A DNA stretch of 64,000 nt. Source: Eledone cirrhosa. Its lineage: Eukaryota; Mollusca; Cephalopoda; Octopoda; Eledonidae. Position 1 is the stretch's first letter, and every line of letters begins with the position of its first letter. The stretch covers positions 296,720,204 through 296,784,203 of the forward strand of contig OZ024740.1 in NCBI GenBank assembly GCA_964016885.1. Reading direction: 5' to 3'. The position numbers and the translations under genes are program-made. A model generated the notes under the pieces. That model saw nothing but the letters and a program-made list of their open reading frames with translations, did no database searches and was not told the DNA's origin. Below, piece by piece: positions 11,714 to 22,835 of the stretch.

Positions 11714-12370
11714 CCATAGTGACCAGTAACAGCCCCTACGGCCTACTATCTTTCACACACACGCACTTATATGTATACCCATACACATACACACACACAC
11801 ACATCTATATTTATACACGCACACATGTTTATACAACCTACCACCTTTCACACCCTTTGAATTCCAGCTTCTACGGCCCTCTATCTTTCACACACACACA
11901 CTCACATACATACACACATACACACATACACACACAGTTACACACACATATATATTTACACACACATACTTTACGGCTTTCACCCGCTAGTGAACCCTAT
12001 TAATTTAACCCAATTGGTCAGTAGCTTTTGCCACAGCCTATCACGCGCACGCGCATTCTTTCCCTTGTTTAAATTTGTTCCCCATAACGGCATTCCTATG
12101 TTTTAACGACAATACAACTTTCTCCCGGCTTAGCCTGTTCCCCCCCTTTTGGAACTTTCCCCCCGTTGATGGGCGTGAGCCCGAAATATTGGGATTAAAT
12201 CTCCACTACGGTAACCCTTCTACCTTTGTTTTGTTTTCGTTTTTTCGTTTCTCTCATTTTTCACTTTTCTCCTATTTCTCACTCACTTCCTTCCTCGAGA
12301 TTTCCCATCTGCATTGTTGTGGCTTTCTAAACTACATATTTTACATATTTCACAATGCTTCAAGCAAACT
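9976..12370 (+). mobile_element. Penelope-like element, YVDD lineage (5' truncated)
   Basis: The element comprises a coding region 9976-11713 and a 3' region containing CA-rich tracts (11750-11980) and a conserved-looking block at 12060-12230 that includes a short hairpin GGGCGTGAGCCC followed by GAAATATTGGG (12171-12193). It starts directly after a CA repeat that separates it from the oppositely oriented RLE LINE, and ends at a TA microsatellite (12380-12434). Confidence 0.8.
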
Positions 12371-12378
12371 TTAACACC

Positions 12379-12379
<1 letters not shown>

Positions 12380-12434
<55 letters not shown>
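12380..12434. repeat. TA dinucleotide microsatellite
   Basis: A pure TA run between two Penelope-like elements. Confidence 0.9.
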
Positions 12435-12437
<3 letters not shown>

Positions 12438-12439
12438 TA

Positions 12440-15150
12440 AATGTTAGAGAAAACAATACCAAATTCTTGAACAAATATATTTAATGGCTTACAGTTGTTT
12501 CGAAAATCATATCAACATTCTGCACATACAGATGAAAGGCATCGATTATATAATCGATAAGAACAAATTATAATAAAAAGAAAAGATTGATATGGTCTCC
12601 TTTTCAAAGCCGAAAATAAAATAAATATAAAATACAAACATACATGTCACTGAAAATAGAGACTTCAATAAATGTAAAACACGAAGCATACCATTCCACA
12701 TATGAATAAGAGAAGCAGGATTAGGATACATCTTAAATTCAAAGAAGTTAACCATTAAAAAAAATGATGTAGGTATGAAACCGGAAGTAGACAGGCATAT
12801 ATAGTAAGGGGTATAATTTTGATGAAAGGGAGATAATTACTAGAATTACAAATGAGATATTTAAATAAATAATTATAAAAGGGAGTATAGATAGGTGTAA
12901 TAATTTGTGTTATGGCCAAAAGAGGTAGGGCAATAAGGATACTAATTATAACAGTAGAAAAATAAAGAGAAATAAAACTATAGATAGAAATTAAAGTTTA
13001 AATAATTAAATAAATAAAAAGACGGGGTTTATAAGGAACATAGTGAAAGAGTATTAAGTTAGTCACAAAATGGGGAGAAGGGCCTAGATAAAGAGGGTTA
13101 AATCTAAATAGAAAAAAGATAGAGGAATACAATAGGAAATCTTTATATATATAAAAGCGAGGATGTGAGTGTGTGTCTGTGTAGAATTTTGGATACCTAA
13201 GGCTTTTACAATTACCACCCGAATTTGACCAAATTTTCTGTGCACGTTGCACAGGTCACTAAGATGGTCACATCACAAACATTTTTCCAATCGACCCAAG
13301 TTGAGCAATAAAAAATCGATATCAAAATTATCGGTAGCAAATTTGATGTAAGGGAGATAACCAACTTTATTGACAATCCTTATTAAAAAAGGGAGATAAC
13401 CAACTTTATTGACAATCCTTATAAAGAGACTGCTTATTTTGACAGGTTGGGGACAAATAATGTTCTTCTTTTACTTCCTAGCTGTATATTCTTAGCATAA
13501 TTTCAAACCTGGAGCAACGCCGGGTAAATCTGCTAGTAAATAATTATACATAAGAGTAGGTTAAATTAAAAGTGAAAAGATAGGATAGGTAAAGACGGAA
13601 ATAAAGGAATCACCTATTAACTAACAAAGAGGGTATATAGGATTAAGAATAGGGGTTATAAATTAAAATAATATAATAGGTGGGCATAAAGAAAAAAATA
13701 ATATTAACATAACATGGGTATAAATAAAAGATAAAAATACAATGTAAATCAACTAGGAAGAAAATTTAAACTAGTTGAAGTGTGAAGGTAAGATAAGTGG
13801 AGTTGGGGGTTAAAAAGGAATATTTAAAAGATATAGGCAATTTAACTAATGGGATTTAAGTGGGATCAAATATGCTGTTAGCGAACGAATATGTCAAACG
13901 ATGATGGCAGTTAATTACAATCTCATTGCAATCACTTATTGGGCTAAGCTTAGACATAGTTATGAAATAAGCTTCGGATAAACAGAGATCAGAATGACCT
14001 TTAGAACCATTGTAAGGAGAGAATTTAGCTAAGATATCCCAGACGAAAGAGTATTCAATATTAGAGAGTTTGAGTTTATTTATATATCTGAATAAAGAAG
14101 TAGAAATTTTAAGTTACTATTCTTGAAGGAATGTCTATGGGAATTAAAACGAGTTTGAAAAGAGTTAGCAGTAGCTCTAATGTACGTTTTAGTGTCACTA
14201 TGGGTTTTAGCAGTGAATATATATACTACATTATTAGTAAGACATTGACCATCCAGAGGGCAGTTAATACAGTTACGGTTAGAGGCAGTAGAGGTTGTAG
14301 TTAAAAGGATAGAATTAGTAGGTGTATTAATTGAAGGTGAGGTGATAGGAGAGTTAAAAATGTAACTATTAATGTTAGAATTATTTGTATATAAAGAGTT
14401 AAGTGGTAGAGGTAAATTAACAGAAAGGGAGGCGCTGTTTGTTTAGTTTCTTATGGTTACTGAAAACAATATAATCAGCCAGGTTAAGGGTAATAGAGGA
14501 AGAAATCTTAACGATATTTTTGTTAAATAATTTATAGTGCTAGGAGGGAAATTGTTGCATAAGATGGAGAAAAACCTTTTATGGAGGTTAGAAGCGATAC
14601 TATGGGATAATGGAGGACTAAACCATAATAGATTACGAAATCCTTTTCGGTGCAGAGTACTAGCAGTATTATGAGGGTTTATAGATATATTTAGAGTATT
14701 TTTTAAGTTAATATGCATACTAGTAGAGGAATTCTTAGTATTACAGGAAGGCATTTGATTAAGGTGTCTATTAAAACCAATCCTGAACTCATTGCTAGGA
14801 GTAGGTGGCAAACCATTATTAGGAGACCAGTTTTTCCATTGGTGTTTGTAAATCCATTATTACTAGAAAGACAACTCTGTGCAATTACATTATTATTATG
14901 TAAACTATATGTGGTTAGAACAGCAGGTAGGTAATAAATCTTATCCTTATAGCCTGATTTAGGAAGAGTCTCATTATAGTACCAAGTTATTTCGTTAAAG
15001 AAGAAGAAATTAGTTATATACTGTTGTGATAGTAAGTACAGATGTTTTGGGCAACTATATTTTTCAAGAAAGAGAAAAGTAGGTGTGTCCTTTCTGACAA
15101 AAAAGGAAGAGATAGGGTTGATGGCAGAGTTTGCTGATTTGCACATGTAT
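12440..15150 (-). mobile_element. Penelope-like element, YRDD lineage, copy 2 (decayed)
   Basis: The minus strand shows disrupted pieces collinear with copy 1: YYNETLPKSGYKDKIYYLP (about 14980), NLLWFSPPLSHSIASNL then FFSILCNNFPPS (about 14620-14520), a cysteine finger ending CPLDGQCLTN (about 14250), an endonuclease strand with TYIRATANSFQTRFNSH (about 14170), and a C-terminal CLSEAYFITMSKLSP (about 13960). Many frameshifts break it. The 3' region runs to about 12440 with TTTCGAAACAACTG near 12500. A separate element at 13141-13536 is nested in that 3' region. Confidence 0.65.
13141..13536 (-). mobile_element. Nested non-autonomous element (family C)
   Basis: One end reads TATATATAAAAGCGAGGATG followed by GTGAGTGTGTGTCTGTG, the other (minus strand) TACTAGCAGATTTACCCGGC then GTTGCTCCAGG. 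It interrupts the 3' region of PLE copy 2. Inside, a 39-bp segment starting AGGGAGATAACCAACTTTAT is duplicated in tandem at 13351 and 13390. Class unknown; the terminal module is shared with families A and B. Confidence 0.6.
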
Positions 15151-15299
15151 GGGGGTGGGATGCAAGATGTGGAAAAGGGTTTGAAGAAAGAGAGTAAAAG
15201 AATTGCTAAGTGAAGTGGAGAGAGAATAAATTCAATAAGGATAGGGTAGGCTAAAACATAAAAATAGTAATAGCACCTCTGATGAGGTTTTAGGTTCTA

Positions 15300-15455
15300 T
15301 CCTTCTTCCAAATTTCATTGAGAATATTTTAATCTGCCTGGGTGTATGGTAGAAGATAATTTCTTAAGGCGGCTGCCAGTGAGATTGAACCTAAAACTAC
15401 ATATTATAAAGCAAATGTTTTAACTACACAACCATGCCTGTGCTCAATAACATAA
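15300..15455 (-). mobile_element. Old tRNA-derived SINE, second cephalopod type
   Basis: On the minus strand: GGCATGGTTGTGTAGTTAAA (A-box region), TTTTAGGTTCAATCTCACTG (B-box), then ATCTTCTACCATACACCCAGGC-like tail. This head differs from the other SINEs in the window and resembles a second tRNA-SINE family known in cephalopods. It is eroded. Confidence 0.6.
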
Positions 15456-16239
15456 TGATGCCTCACACATACAATTTTGCAACAAAGGAGCCTTTATACG
15501 GTCCCTTAATAAAAAATATGTTCTCAACATTTTTAGTATTCTGTTTAAAATATATATATAACACTTATAGAAACACATTTTATGTCATTATCAATAATCA
15601 GAAATAATTAAAACTTGCCTAATACATACCTAGTAAGCAGACCTGATCCTAACCAGGGTTTTATAAATGTATAGAACATATTTTTTTCAATGTGTACTGA
15701 GTTACCGATTAAATCCTGAAATGACAAGTAGTTAAATTAAGTAAAACATGTAAAAAAAAAGAAAATGTATGATATAATCAACTGTTCAGTTGTACACAAT
15801 TTTTTTACTTTTTTCCTATTTAGAAATAATATAAATGCAATTTTATGCTAAAGAGAAATAAAGCATGCAGACTGAGAATTAAGGAGAACTGAAAGAATAA
15901 GAGATAGAGTGGGAGAGATAGAAAGTGAGATATAAAGGAAAGACAAAGAGTATAAGATAGAAGGGATGGATGAGTAGAAGGAAGTGGTGCTAATATTAAG
16001 AGAGAGAGGGAGAGAGAGAGAAGCAGTAATAGGCAAAGTAGTAAAATACATTGATTCAGCAATGTGATATGAGGAGAGAAATAGGAATAGTCACATACAG
16101 AAGAAAGAAGACAATGGAAACATGTAAAAGAAAGAAGAGGAGGAGATCTTTTACTACACCCCGACATTCTATAAATTCTTGATACATTTGGAAAAAACAT
16201 TTAACCAAAGATTTAATACAATATACATATATATTTGTA
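15456..16239. other. AT-rich spacer, GA-rich tract
   Basis: Nothing recognised. A GA-rich purine tract at 15870-16150 yields minus-strand Ser/Leu open frames that are compositional artefacts. Confidence 0.5.
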
Positions 16240-16660
16240 TTGGTGCTCCGACAATGATATACATATTGTATATTGAATAATGTACGGAATGTTTGTGAAA
16301 AATATTTGAATGCCTTTAGCTATAAATTTCTAAGGTTGTAATCATCAACAACCAACCTCAGCAAAAACAGGGGGAAGTAATCGATACGTTTCTCGCTTAT
16401 TAGTGGTTATCGAAACTATATATCTCCCCATGTTTGCTAAGCTTTCAAGCTTACATTAGCCTCAGCAAAGACAGGGAGATATGTAGTTTCAATAATGACT
16501 AATAAGCGAGAAACACGTTGATTACTTCCTCCTGTTTTTGCTGAGGCTGAGTGTGTAATGGGGATCACAACCTTAGAAATTCATAGCGAAAGGCCTTCAA
16601 ATATTTTTCATAAATATCCCATATATTATTCAATATACAGTATGTACATTTATTTATATA
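16240..16660. mobile_element. Foldback / MITE-like element, near-palindromic
   Basis: Left arm about 16240-16440 and right arm about 16462-16660 are imperfect inverse copies: GTTTCTCGCTTATTAG at 16387 pairs with CTAATAAGCGAGAAAC at 16499, and GAATAAT at 16275 with ATTATTC at 16625. Arms of about 195 bp differ by substitutions and small indels, with a spacer of about 20 bp. No coding content. Confidence 0.7.
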
Positions 16661-16884
16661 TTTGATTTAATGTTTTGAGTAAAGGTTAAAGTATGCTTCA
16701 CATAATAAAGATAAATTCAATATGACCGAGATTTAAATTCGTAAGAAAAATAATAGAAACAAAAATATTTGGTAATGATACTATCAAGTTAAAGTACACG
16801 CAGTTTCATCAAACTATCTGTTGCGTATGAACAATTTCATCTACATAATCAAACTACAGTTGTTGGATTTTTATATAATTACAA

Positions 16885-17060
16885 TCTATATACTACTAAA
16901 GCTCTGTGATTGCTTGCTTGCTTGCCTGTCTGTAATGTAATACACCCAAAAGGGCACATAACGGGAAAATACTTTGGAAGGAAGTTGACCCTGAAATGCG
17001 AATACAAATGGAATGAAACAAGTTTCGCGTAAATCGGTGCAGAAATAGGACAATGGAAAC
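16885..17060 (+). repeat. Start of a non-autonomous element (possible relative of family C)
   Basis: The sequence TATACTACTAAAGCTCTGTG then GATTGCTTGCTTGCTTGCC and CTGTCTGTAATG resembles the opening of family C (TATA, then AAAGCG, then repeated TGTG/TCTGTC). The other end was not found. Weak call. Confidence 0.3.
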
Positions 17061-17124
17061 TCTACTTAATCATAAATTTGTAAATCTATTTTTGTTATTT
17101 GTGTAGGATGACATAAACAACCAA

Positions 17125-17200
17125 CTGTACCCATTAGCAACAATAATAGCTATTCATGATATTTACTTGTATATATTCATCTTTAAAGACAAAAAGAAAT
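17125..17200 (-). repeat. Partial duplicate of the P450 exon 2 end and donor site
   Basis: Positions 17125-17200 and 17298-17372 are near-identical direct copies: both carry TAGCAACAATA, then TTACTTGTATATATT and ATCTTTAAAGACAAA. The duplicated part includes the last codons of exon 2 (FKDKYIQ in the functional copy) and its GTAAGT donor (GTAAATAT in the duplicate). The duplicate lacks the upstream exon and acceptor, so it is not an exon by itself. Confidence 0.65.
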
Positions 17201-17340
17201 GGCTGTTGTTGCTTGCGCAGTTGTGGCAAGTATTCTTTCTTGTAACTTAATACATTAATCACATGTTGATGGTCACATCTGACAGCAAGAAAAATCAACT
17301 TTACCCAATAGCAACAATATTAGTTATACAAGATACTTAC

Positions 17341-17453
17341 TTGTATATATTTATCTTTAAAGACAAACACAATTGGTTGGATACCAAACCAGATGGACAG
17401 TAAACCATATTCTCGAAATTCATCTGCAAAGCTCATTAGATTTTCATAAAAGT
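17341..17453 (-). CDS. Cytochrome P450 exon 2 (CYP4-like)
   Basis: This 113-bp exon encodes FYENLMSFADEFREYG then LLSIWFGIQPIVFVFKD and KYIQ. That pattern (aromatic pair, amphipathic helix, E-Y-G, then a beta strand with WFG and P) is the helix A to beta-1 segment of microsomal cytochrome P450s, best matched to family CYP4. The acceptor reads CAATTCTATTGCAG and the donor CAA|GTAAGTAT. The exon starts in phase 1 and ends in phase 0, and exon 1 (28362) ends in phase 1, so the join restores an aspartate codon and an uninterrupted frame. These enzymes are haem-thiolate monooxygenases of the ER membrane that oxidise fatty acids and similar lipids; the haem-binding exons are not in view. No stop, and no similar copy elsewhere in the window. 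Confidence 0.6.
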
Positions 17454-18114
17454 CTGCAATAGAATTGTTTAAAAGTGAGAAAACTGTTTGCCAAGGAAGA
17501 TATTCAGTTGATGAATGTAAATTCAATACTTTCTTAAAATACTTATATTTAAAAGAAATATTCTGTTTAAGTTTTCAGAGGGTTAACTTTTGTGGGGAGG
17601 GAGATTATCTACAGTGGGAAAGACATTTTGAGTAAAGAGAGCCTGGAGTATAGAGTAAGCCTTGATTGGCAGTGATTCAGAGAAACAGGGGTCATTGTAA
17701 TAGTTATAAAGTTGTTCGATAAAGGAGTCAGCATATCTGTAAGCTATAAATTGTTGTGTTTTGGTGTGTAAGTAATAGAATATATTTCTTTGGGATGTTT
17801 GTTTATATAACAGTAACACTGTTCCAAATATGTGAACAGTATTCTGTTATAAGAGTTATTCAAGCTTTGTGGACAATAAGCAACTCACCAAATCACAAAT
17901 AATATGAATTTACTTGTTCCATAAAGTATACAATTTTTACTGAAAGCTATAAGAGTAAGTGGAAATACATAAAAAAGACTAAATAATATTGAAGAGGGAA
18001 CAGAAAAAAGAACAAGATATAGAAAAGATAAATTGATAGTTATTTGAGAGAAAGCTTTATCAATATTTATATAAATAACAATATTTATATATATTTATAT
18101 ATTTATATATTTAT

Positions 18115-19850
18115 ATAGCTCCTAAGAAAACTTCCACAACCCAGTGACATAGCTGCAATGAGGGGAGTAAAGACTGCCTCTAATAAGAAGCCCTCCTACA
18201 TACCTGCTATCAAGAATGTATTTGGGGTTCTCCTCTCTTCAGAAAGATGTATCCTCACGAGGTAGAGAGCATACTTTGCAAATCTTCCAAACCCAATCAC
18301 AACAGCATCTTCTGATGTAAATAAGGTGCATCTTGGAGCGGCGACTAATTTCTTGGAAGTTGAGGTCACAAGAGCAGTTAAAGAGCTCAAATGTGGCAAG
18401 ACTGCTGGGTAAGACAAAATCCACCCCAAGATGTTAAAAGCCTTAAATAAAGAAGGTATTCTCTGGCTGACTCATGTGTTCCCAGTGGCATGGATCTCTG
18501 GAAAGGCACATAAGCAATGGCAATTCGGAGTGATAATCCCAAATTTCAAAAAAGGAATCAAGAGAAATTGTTCCTATTACAGAGGGATATCCTTGTTAAG
18601 CCTCCCTCGTAAAGTCTATGCTATGTATCTGGCAAAGAGATGCAGGGAGATTGTTGAGTCCAAGCTAGCTGATGAATAGTGTGGTTTTTCACCCCGGACG
18701 CAGCACAGCTGACCAAATATTCACACTGCGGCAGGTTTTTGAGAAATTGTGGGAGTATATTCTTGTTTTGTCAACCTTGGAAAGGCATATGATCGAATTC
18801 CTCTAGACATACTGTGGAAGGTTCTGCAGGAGTATGGGATTGATGGTCAGCTTCTTAGTACCCTGCTGTTTCTATATGAATGCCTGAGTGTTTGTGTTTA
18901 AATAAATGGTGCTAAATCGAAACCATTCAATGTGGGTGTCAGACTCCACCAAGGGTGCATACTATCACCTCTCCTGTTCATTATTTTCATGAACATGATT
19001 GACATGTGCAGCTTGGTTAGAAGTGATATCATGACTGGTGGGTTTAAAATCAGTCGGCTGGAATTTGCAGACACCATGATGTTACTTAATTTGACAGAAG
19101 ATGATTTTTGACTTGCACTCAATAGGTTTGATGCCGAATGCTGCATAGCTGGATGAAAATCAGTGCTGTGAAAACTGAGACAGTCCTCCTCTCAAGGAAG
19201 CCTGCACAGTGCATGCTACATATGACTGGAGTTCCACTGAAGCAGATAGAGAATTTCAAGTACCTTGGGGTTGTGTTCAGGAGTGATAGAAAGCAGGAGG
19301 CTGAATTAAGTGCAAGAATTGCAAACACTGGTGCAGTAATGCTCCAGCTTTAGTATTCAGTAAACAGAAGGGAGGTAGGCGTAAAAGCCAAACTTGCTGT
19401 CTTCAATTCGGTTTTCATGCCAACCCTTACCTATGGTCATCAATCTTAGGTAATGACAAAAGAATATGATAATAAATTCAAGTGGCCGAAATAGGATTCC
19501 TCTGAAGTGTCTTTGGAGTAATGTTACTTGATAAAGTGCATAGCTCAGGGATCAGAGTGTCACTCCCGGTAGAACTGCTACTTCTCTGAATTGAAATTTC
19601 ACAGCTGCGATACTATGGGCCCATGGTTAGAATGTCTGAGGCAAGAATTGTTGGACAGATTTTACAGGCAAAACCAACTGGCAAGAGACCCAGGTGTAGA
19701 ACCTAAGCAAGATGGTTGGATAACATCCCTCAGCTTGGCTGGTCTCACTTGGGGATCCAGCCAGATCAGTTTCAGACAGTAGCTTCTTATCAGGGCCTAT
19801 GAGAGGTGTGGAGGGGGGGGGGTCCATCCGGTATTTTGTTCTGGGACCTG
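18115..19850 (+). pseudogene. Rex1-like LINE reverse transcriptase remnant
   Basis: Translating across frames gives a recognisable non-LTR RT: VTRAVKELKCGKTAG (about 18360), KAHKQWQFGVIIPNFKKG then YYRGISLLSLPRKVY (18500-18620), CFVNLGKAYDRIPLDILW (motif A, about 18765), VGVRLHQGCILSPLLFIIF (motif B, about 18935), LEFADTMMLL where the family has FADD (motif C altered), and a C-terminal FKYLGVVFRSDRKQEAELS (about 19255). Multiple stops and shifts make it dead. The AP endonuclease domain is absent, so it is 5' truncated. The clade name is tentative. Confidence 0.65.
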
Positions 19851-20199
19851 AGAGCTATGAAGGCCCCATAGCAATCATATAACTTCTAAGGGGTCTTGTA
19901 CCACCTTGTTAAATTTCTCTTGGAGGCCCTGCTTCTTACAGGTGTTTGAGGACTCTGCCCTCACAACCCTCTCAGGAAGAGTGGAAAAAGAAGAAGAAGA
20001 AAACATTGACTGGTAGCTCTTATACCCATCAAACAAACAATTCTTTACTGACTTGATTAATCTATATGGTGCTGACAAGATGTTGCTTAATGGTTTAATC
20101 CATTGGTATACAATGTGAGCTCTAGATTCTGAACCCTTCAGCTTCTCAACATCAGCAGACAACAATTGACCTGCTTGCTGAGTCCTTCCCTTCCATTGC
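19851..20199. other. Junction segment between two LINE remnants
   Basis: A minus-strand frame of 114 codons (19875-20219) has no recognised domain. It lies between a Rex1-like LINE and an RLE LINE and may be the 3' sequence of the first. No function is claimed. Confidence 0.35.
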
Positions 20200-21112
20200 G
20201 GTCCCTCCCCTGTTGGCATGGAGCCCCATCAGAAATTACCTATCCATTCTGAAGCTACTATACATGCCCAGGACTAACCCATCTCACAGATTTGTGTCAT
20301 GTCTCCAATGTCAGACTCTCTCCAGAGTCCCGTGGTAAGGCTGCATTGCCCAAGCGATTTGGAGGCCTTGGAGTACGTAAATGTTCGTCCCTCCCTCTCC
20401 CATGCTTCCTTTCCTCCACCTATGCTTGCTCCACCATGGTGAGCAATGTCCGCTCCTTTTCAACATGGACTAGTTCTAACAGGGAGTTGGATGAAGCTCT
20501 TCTATGATGGAGAAAGTTGGTTTGTCTGTTTCTGATAAGGTGGAGGACAAAAGGAGACAGAGAGTTTGGGACAACATACATTCGGAGATCACCTTTGACT
20601 GCAGAGGCCTTCACTGTCTATCATGACACCAGAATGGGTGTCACACTGAGCTAACCCTTATCATCAAGAGAGCTTTGGCCTGGGCAAACTTGCCCTTAAT
20701 TTTGGAGCCGTCTGAGTTGTCCACAATTAATGGGAAATGGCCCAACGGTCTTACCTTGTGGTCCTAGTCAAGAGGCAGTTGCCTTATCTGGGAAGTCACA
20801 GTTAGTGACTCTTTTGCATCGTCCCTTATCCTGGATGCAGTGGTGAGGGTGTGAACTACTGCGTTTGCAGCCAAACGGAATAAAATCCTAAAATACTGTG
20901 ATCTGTCAGCTAACTACATTTTCCAGGCAATGGCGTTCGAGAGATTTGGGGGAGTTGGGCCGCTATCTGCAAGGTTCTTGCCCTCACTTGTGGTGTACCT
21001 AACCGAGGTAACTGGTAATGCTCGTGAAGGCACTTGGATGTTCCAGTGTATCAGCCTTGCCATCACCCAAGGTAACGCAGTGAGCATTCTGGCTTGCCTA
21101 AAAAATTATTAG
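20200..21112 (+). pseudogene. RLE LINE remnant, second copy
   Basis: The plus strand carries decayed coding sequence matching the 8476-9955 element: ALPKRFGGLGVRKCSSLPLP then CFLSSTYA (about 20345-20425), RWRTKGDREFGTTY in another frame, and a C-terminal MAFERFGGVGPLSARFLPSL followed by QCISLAITQGNAVSILACL (20930-21105). The endonuclease core with RPDG is missing, consistent with an internal deletion. Stops and shifts are frequent. Confidence 0.6.
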
Positions 21113-21186
21113 AGAGATTTTCCAGTGCTCTTCGCAATATCGTTATCATTTGTTCTGGCACCAGTTTGTTTGTCACCTACCTTTTG

Positions 21187-21230
21187 TTGGATGTGATCCT
21201 AGATGTGTGTATTACCAGCTTGTGTGTTTT
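21187..21230 (+). repeat. Single unit related to the 40-bp minisatellite at 48103
   Basis: GATCCTAGATGTGTGTATTA followed by CCAGCTTGTGTG matches the unit GGTCCTAGATGTGTGTATTA CCTGCTTATGTG at 48103-48500. It sits directly downstream of the RLE LINE remnant, suggesting the minisatellite unit derives from that LINE's 3' region. Confidence 0.5.
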
Positions 21231-21275
21231 TTTCTTTTTTCCTTTCCCTTTTCTTTTTTTCTCTTTATTTATAAC

Positions 21276-21972
21276 TAGCAGTGTATCCCCGCGTTGCACG
21301 GGTAATAGCACCTCCAATGAGAAACCTTTATTTGTGAATGCCTGTTAAAAACTCACGAAAATATACCGACAGGAAACTTGTTTTATTTGGAGAAAATTAA
21401 GAAGTTGAAAGTACAGTTTAGCTGTCTACGTGCATTGTTCATAGAAATGTTGCTGAGCCCCTTCTTTTCATACTTCTCTTTTTGGCCTTTTGGAGTAAAT
21501 GTGAAAGAGAAATTCACAGGTTAAGTTGGCAGAAGGTTCCAGTGTCATAGCAGTAAGGTGTAGGCTACTTACCTCAAAAGTTCATTCGCACTCTTTCCAC
21601 TTAGTTACTCTTTCTCTCTATCCCTCTCGGTGCAGTCCCTTGCAAATTTATCGCGTAGGCCTGGTGTAGATTTGCACCCAATCCATCTATCCGATGCACA
21701 TGTCCGCTTTGTACGGCTTTTGGAGGAAGGAGTGACCAGCGGTACGTTGTTTGGTATTATTACGAAAAGGTGTAGCAGAGAATCCCACGTGAACTAACAG
21801 CTCGGGAGGAAACTGCTTACTTCGAATATTCATTCGCCATCGTTCTTATCAACGCTACGTTTAGTTGGTATTTGTTGGTCTACAGTTAGATGAATGGCGC
21901 ACAAAGGGTTACTGTTTATTGGCAAGAAGCTTTTTGAATAATAAAAGACGAGTTAAAGTGAACTACAATGTA

Positions 21973-21995
<23 letters not shown>
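21276..21995 (+). mobile_element. Non-autonomous interspersed repeat, family A, copy 1
   Basis: It starts ACTAGCAGTGTATCCCCGCG then TTGCACGGGTAATAGCACC and ends TGTATCTGTGTATATATATA. Two further copies exist at 59246-59628 and 60955-61845, with roughly 90 percent identity by eye. No reading frame is conserved between copies. This copy retains the SINE-free state at 21935-21955 compared with copy 3. Confidence 0.75.
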
Positions 21996-22009
<14 letters not shown>

Positions 22010-22013
<4 letters not shown>

Positions 22014-22480
22014 CCATTTACGTGGTTTTGTCTTTGTTCTCCACGCTCCACACATGACGTATTATCTTCGTTTTTCCATTCATTGCCAGAGAACGTCTCT
22101 ATGCACCACCTAAGAGAACATTAGTCTACGACCTCTTTTATACCATAAACGTGGTTCTGTCTTTGCGTGTAATTGTTTTTCACCGCTCCTATTAATGACG
22201 TATTATATTCGTTTTTTCCCGTTCTTTGCCAGCGAACGTTACCACGAACCAAAGTATCGTCTTCCTGTCTTCCTCCGGTTGCAACGTTTTTTTAAATATC
22301 CAGTTCTGCGTTTACAGATTGACTTTGTTAGTTTCAGAAGATCCCGTTAAGGGTGAAAGCAGCGATTCTTTGCTTAAACTTTAATCTGTTATTTTAATAA
22401 ATATTTGCTCTACGGTTCTTATATATTTGATATATATTTATCCTTATCGAGCCCTCTTTGGATTTTAGTCTTTTAATTTA
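22010..22480 (-). mobile_element. Family B repeat, minus-strand copy
   Basis: The reverse complement reproduces the box at 997-1160 (TTAAGCAAAGAATC, CACCCTTAACGGGATCTTC, GTTTCAGAAG complement, CGTTGCAACCGGAGGAAGAC) and extends to TCCAAAGAGGGCTCGATAAG. An internal partial duplication repeats TTATACCAT-TACGTGGTT(T/C)TGTCTTTG at about 22010 and 22138. Confidence 0.65.
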
Positions 22481-22489
22481 TTATTATTA

Positions 22490-22579
22490 CTATATATACA
22501 TATATATATATACACAGATACATATATATGTGTGTGTATGTATGCATATATCTATATGTGTGTGTGGTGTGTATGTATG

Positions 22580-22635
<56 letters not shown>

Positions 22636-22835
22636 CATATATTTGTATGTGTATATTTATATATATGTATATGTGTGTATATATATATATATGTGTTTTT
22701 ATATTATATATATATAGATATCTATATATATGAATATATGTGTATATATGTGTGTGTATATGTATATATGTGTATATATATATATGTATATATAAGTATA
22801 TATATATATGTGTGTGTGGGTGTGTGTGTATGTGA
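22490..22835. repeat. Compound TA/TG microsatellite
   Basis: Interspersed TA and TG runs with occasional TATG units. Long Tyr-Ile-Cys-Val frames on both strands are artefacts. Confidence 0.95.

Noticed and set aside
15820..16200. 126-codon Ser/Leu-rich frame as a membrane protein
   Set aside because: It is read from a GA-rich low-complexity tract and has no domain or supporting context.
17583..17819. 78-codon minus-strand frame as an extra P450 exon
   Set aside because: It ends in a stop, has no splice site joining it to exon 2, and lacks P450 motifs; the exon 1 to exon 2 junction is already phase-complete without it.
19875..20219. 114-codon minus-strand frame as a gene
   Set aside because: No recognisable domain and flanked by LINE remnants on the other strand; no promoter or splice context.
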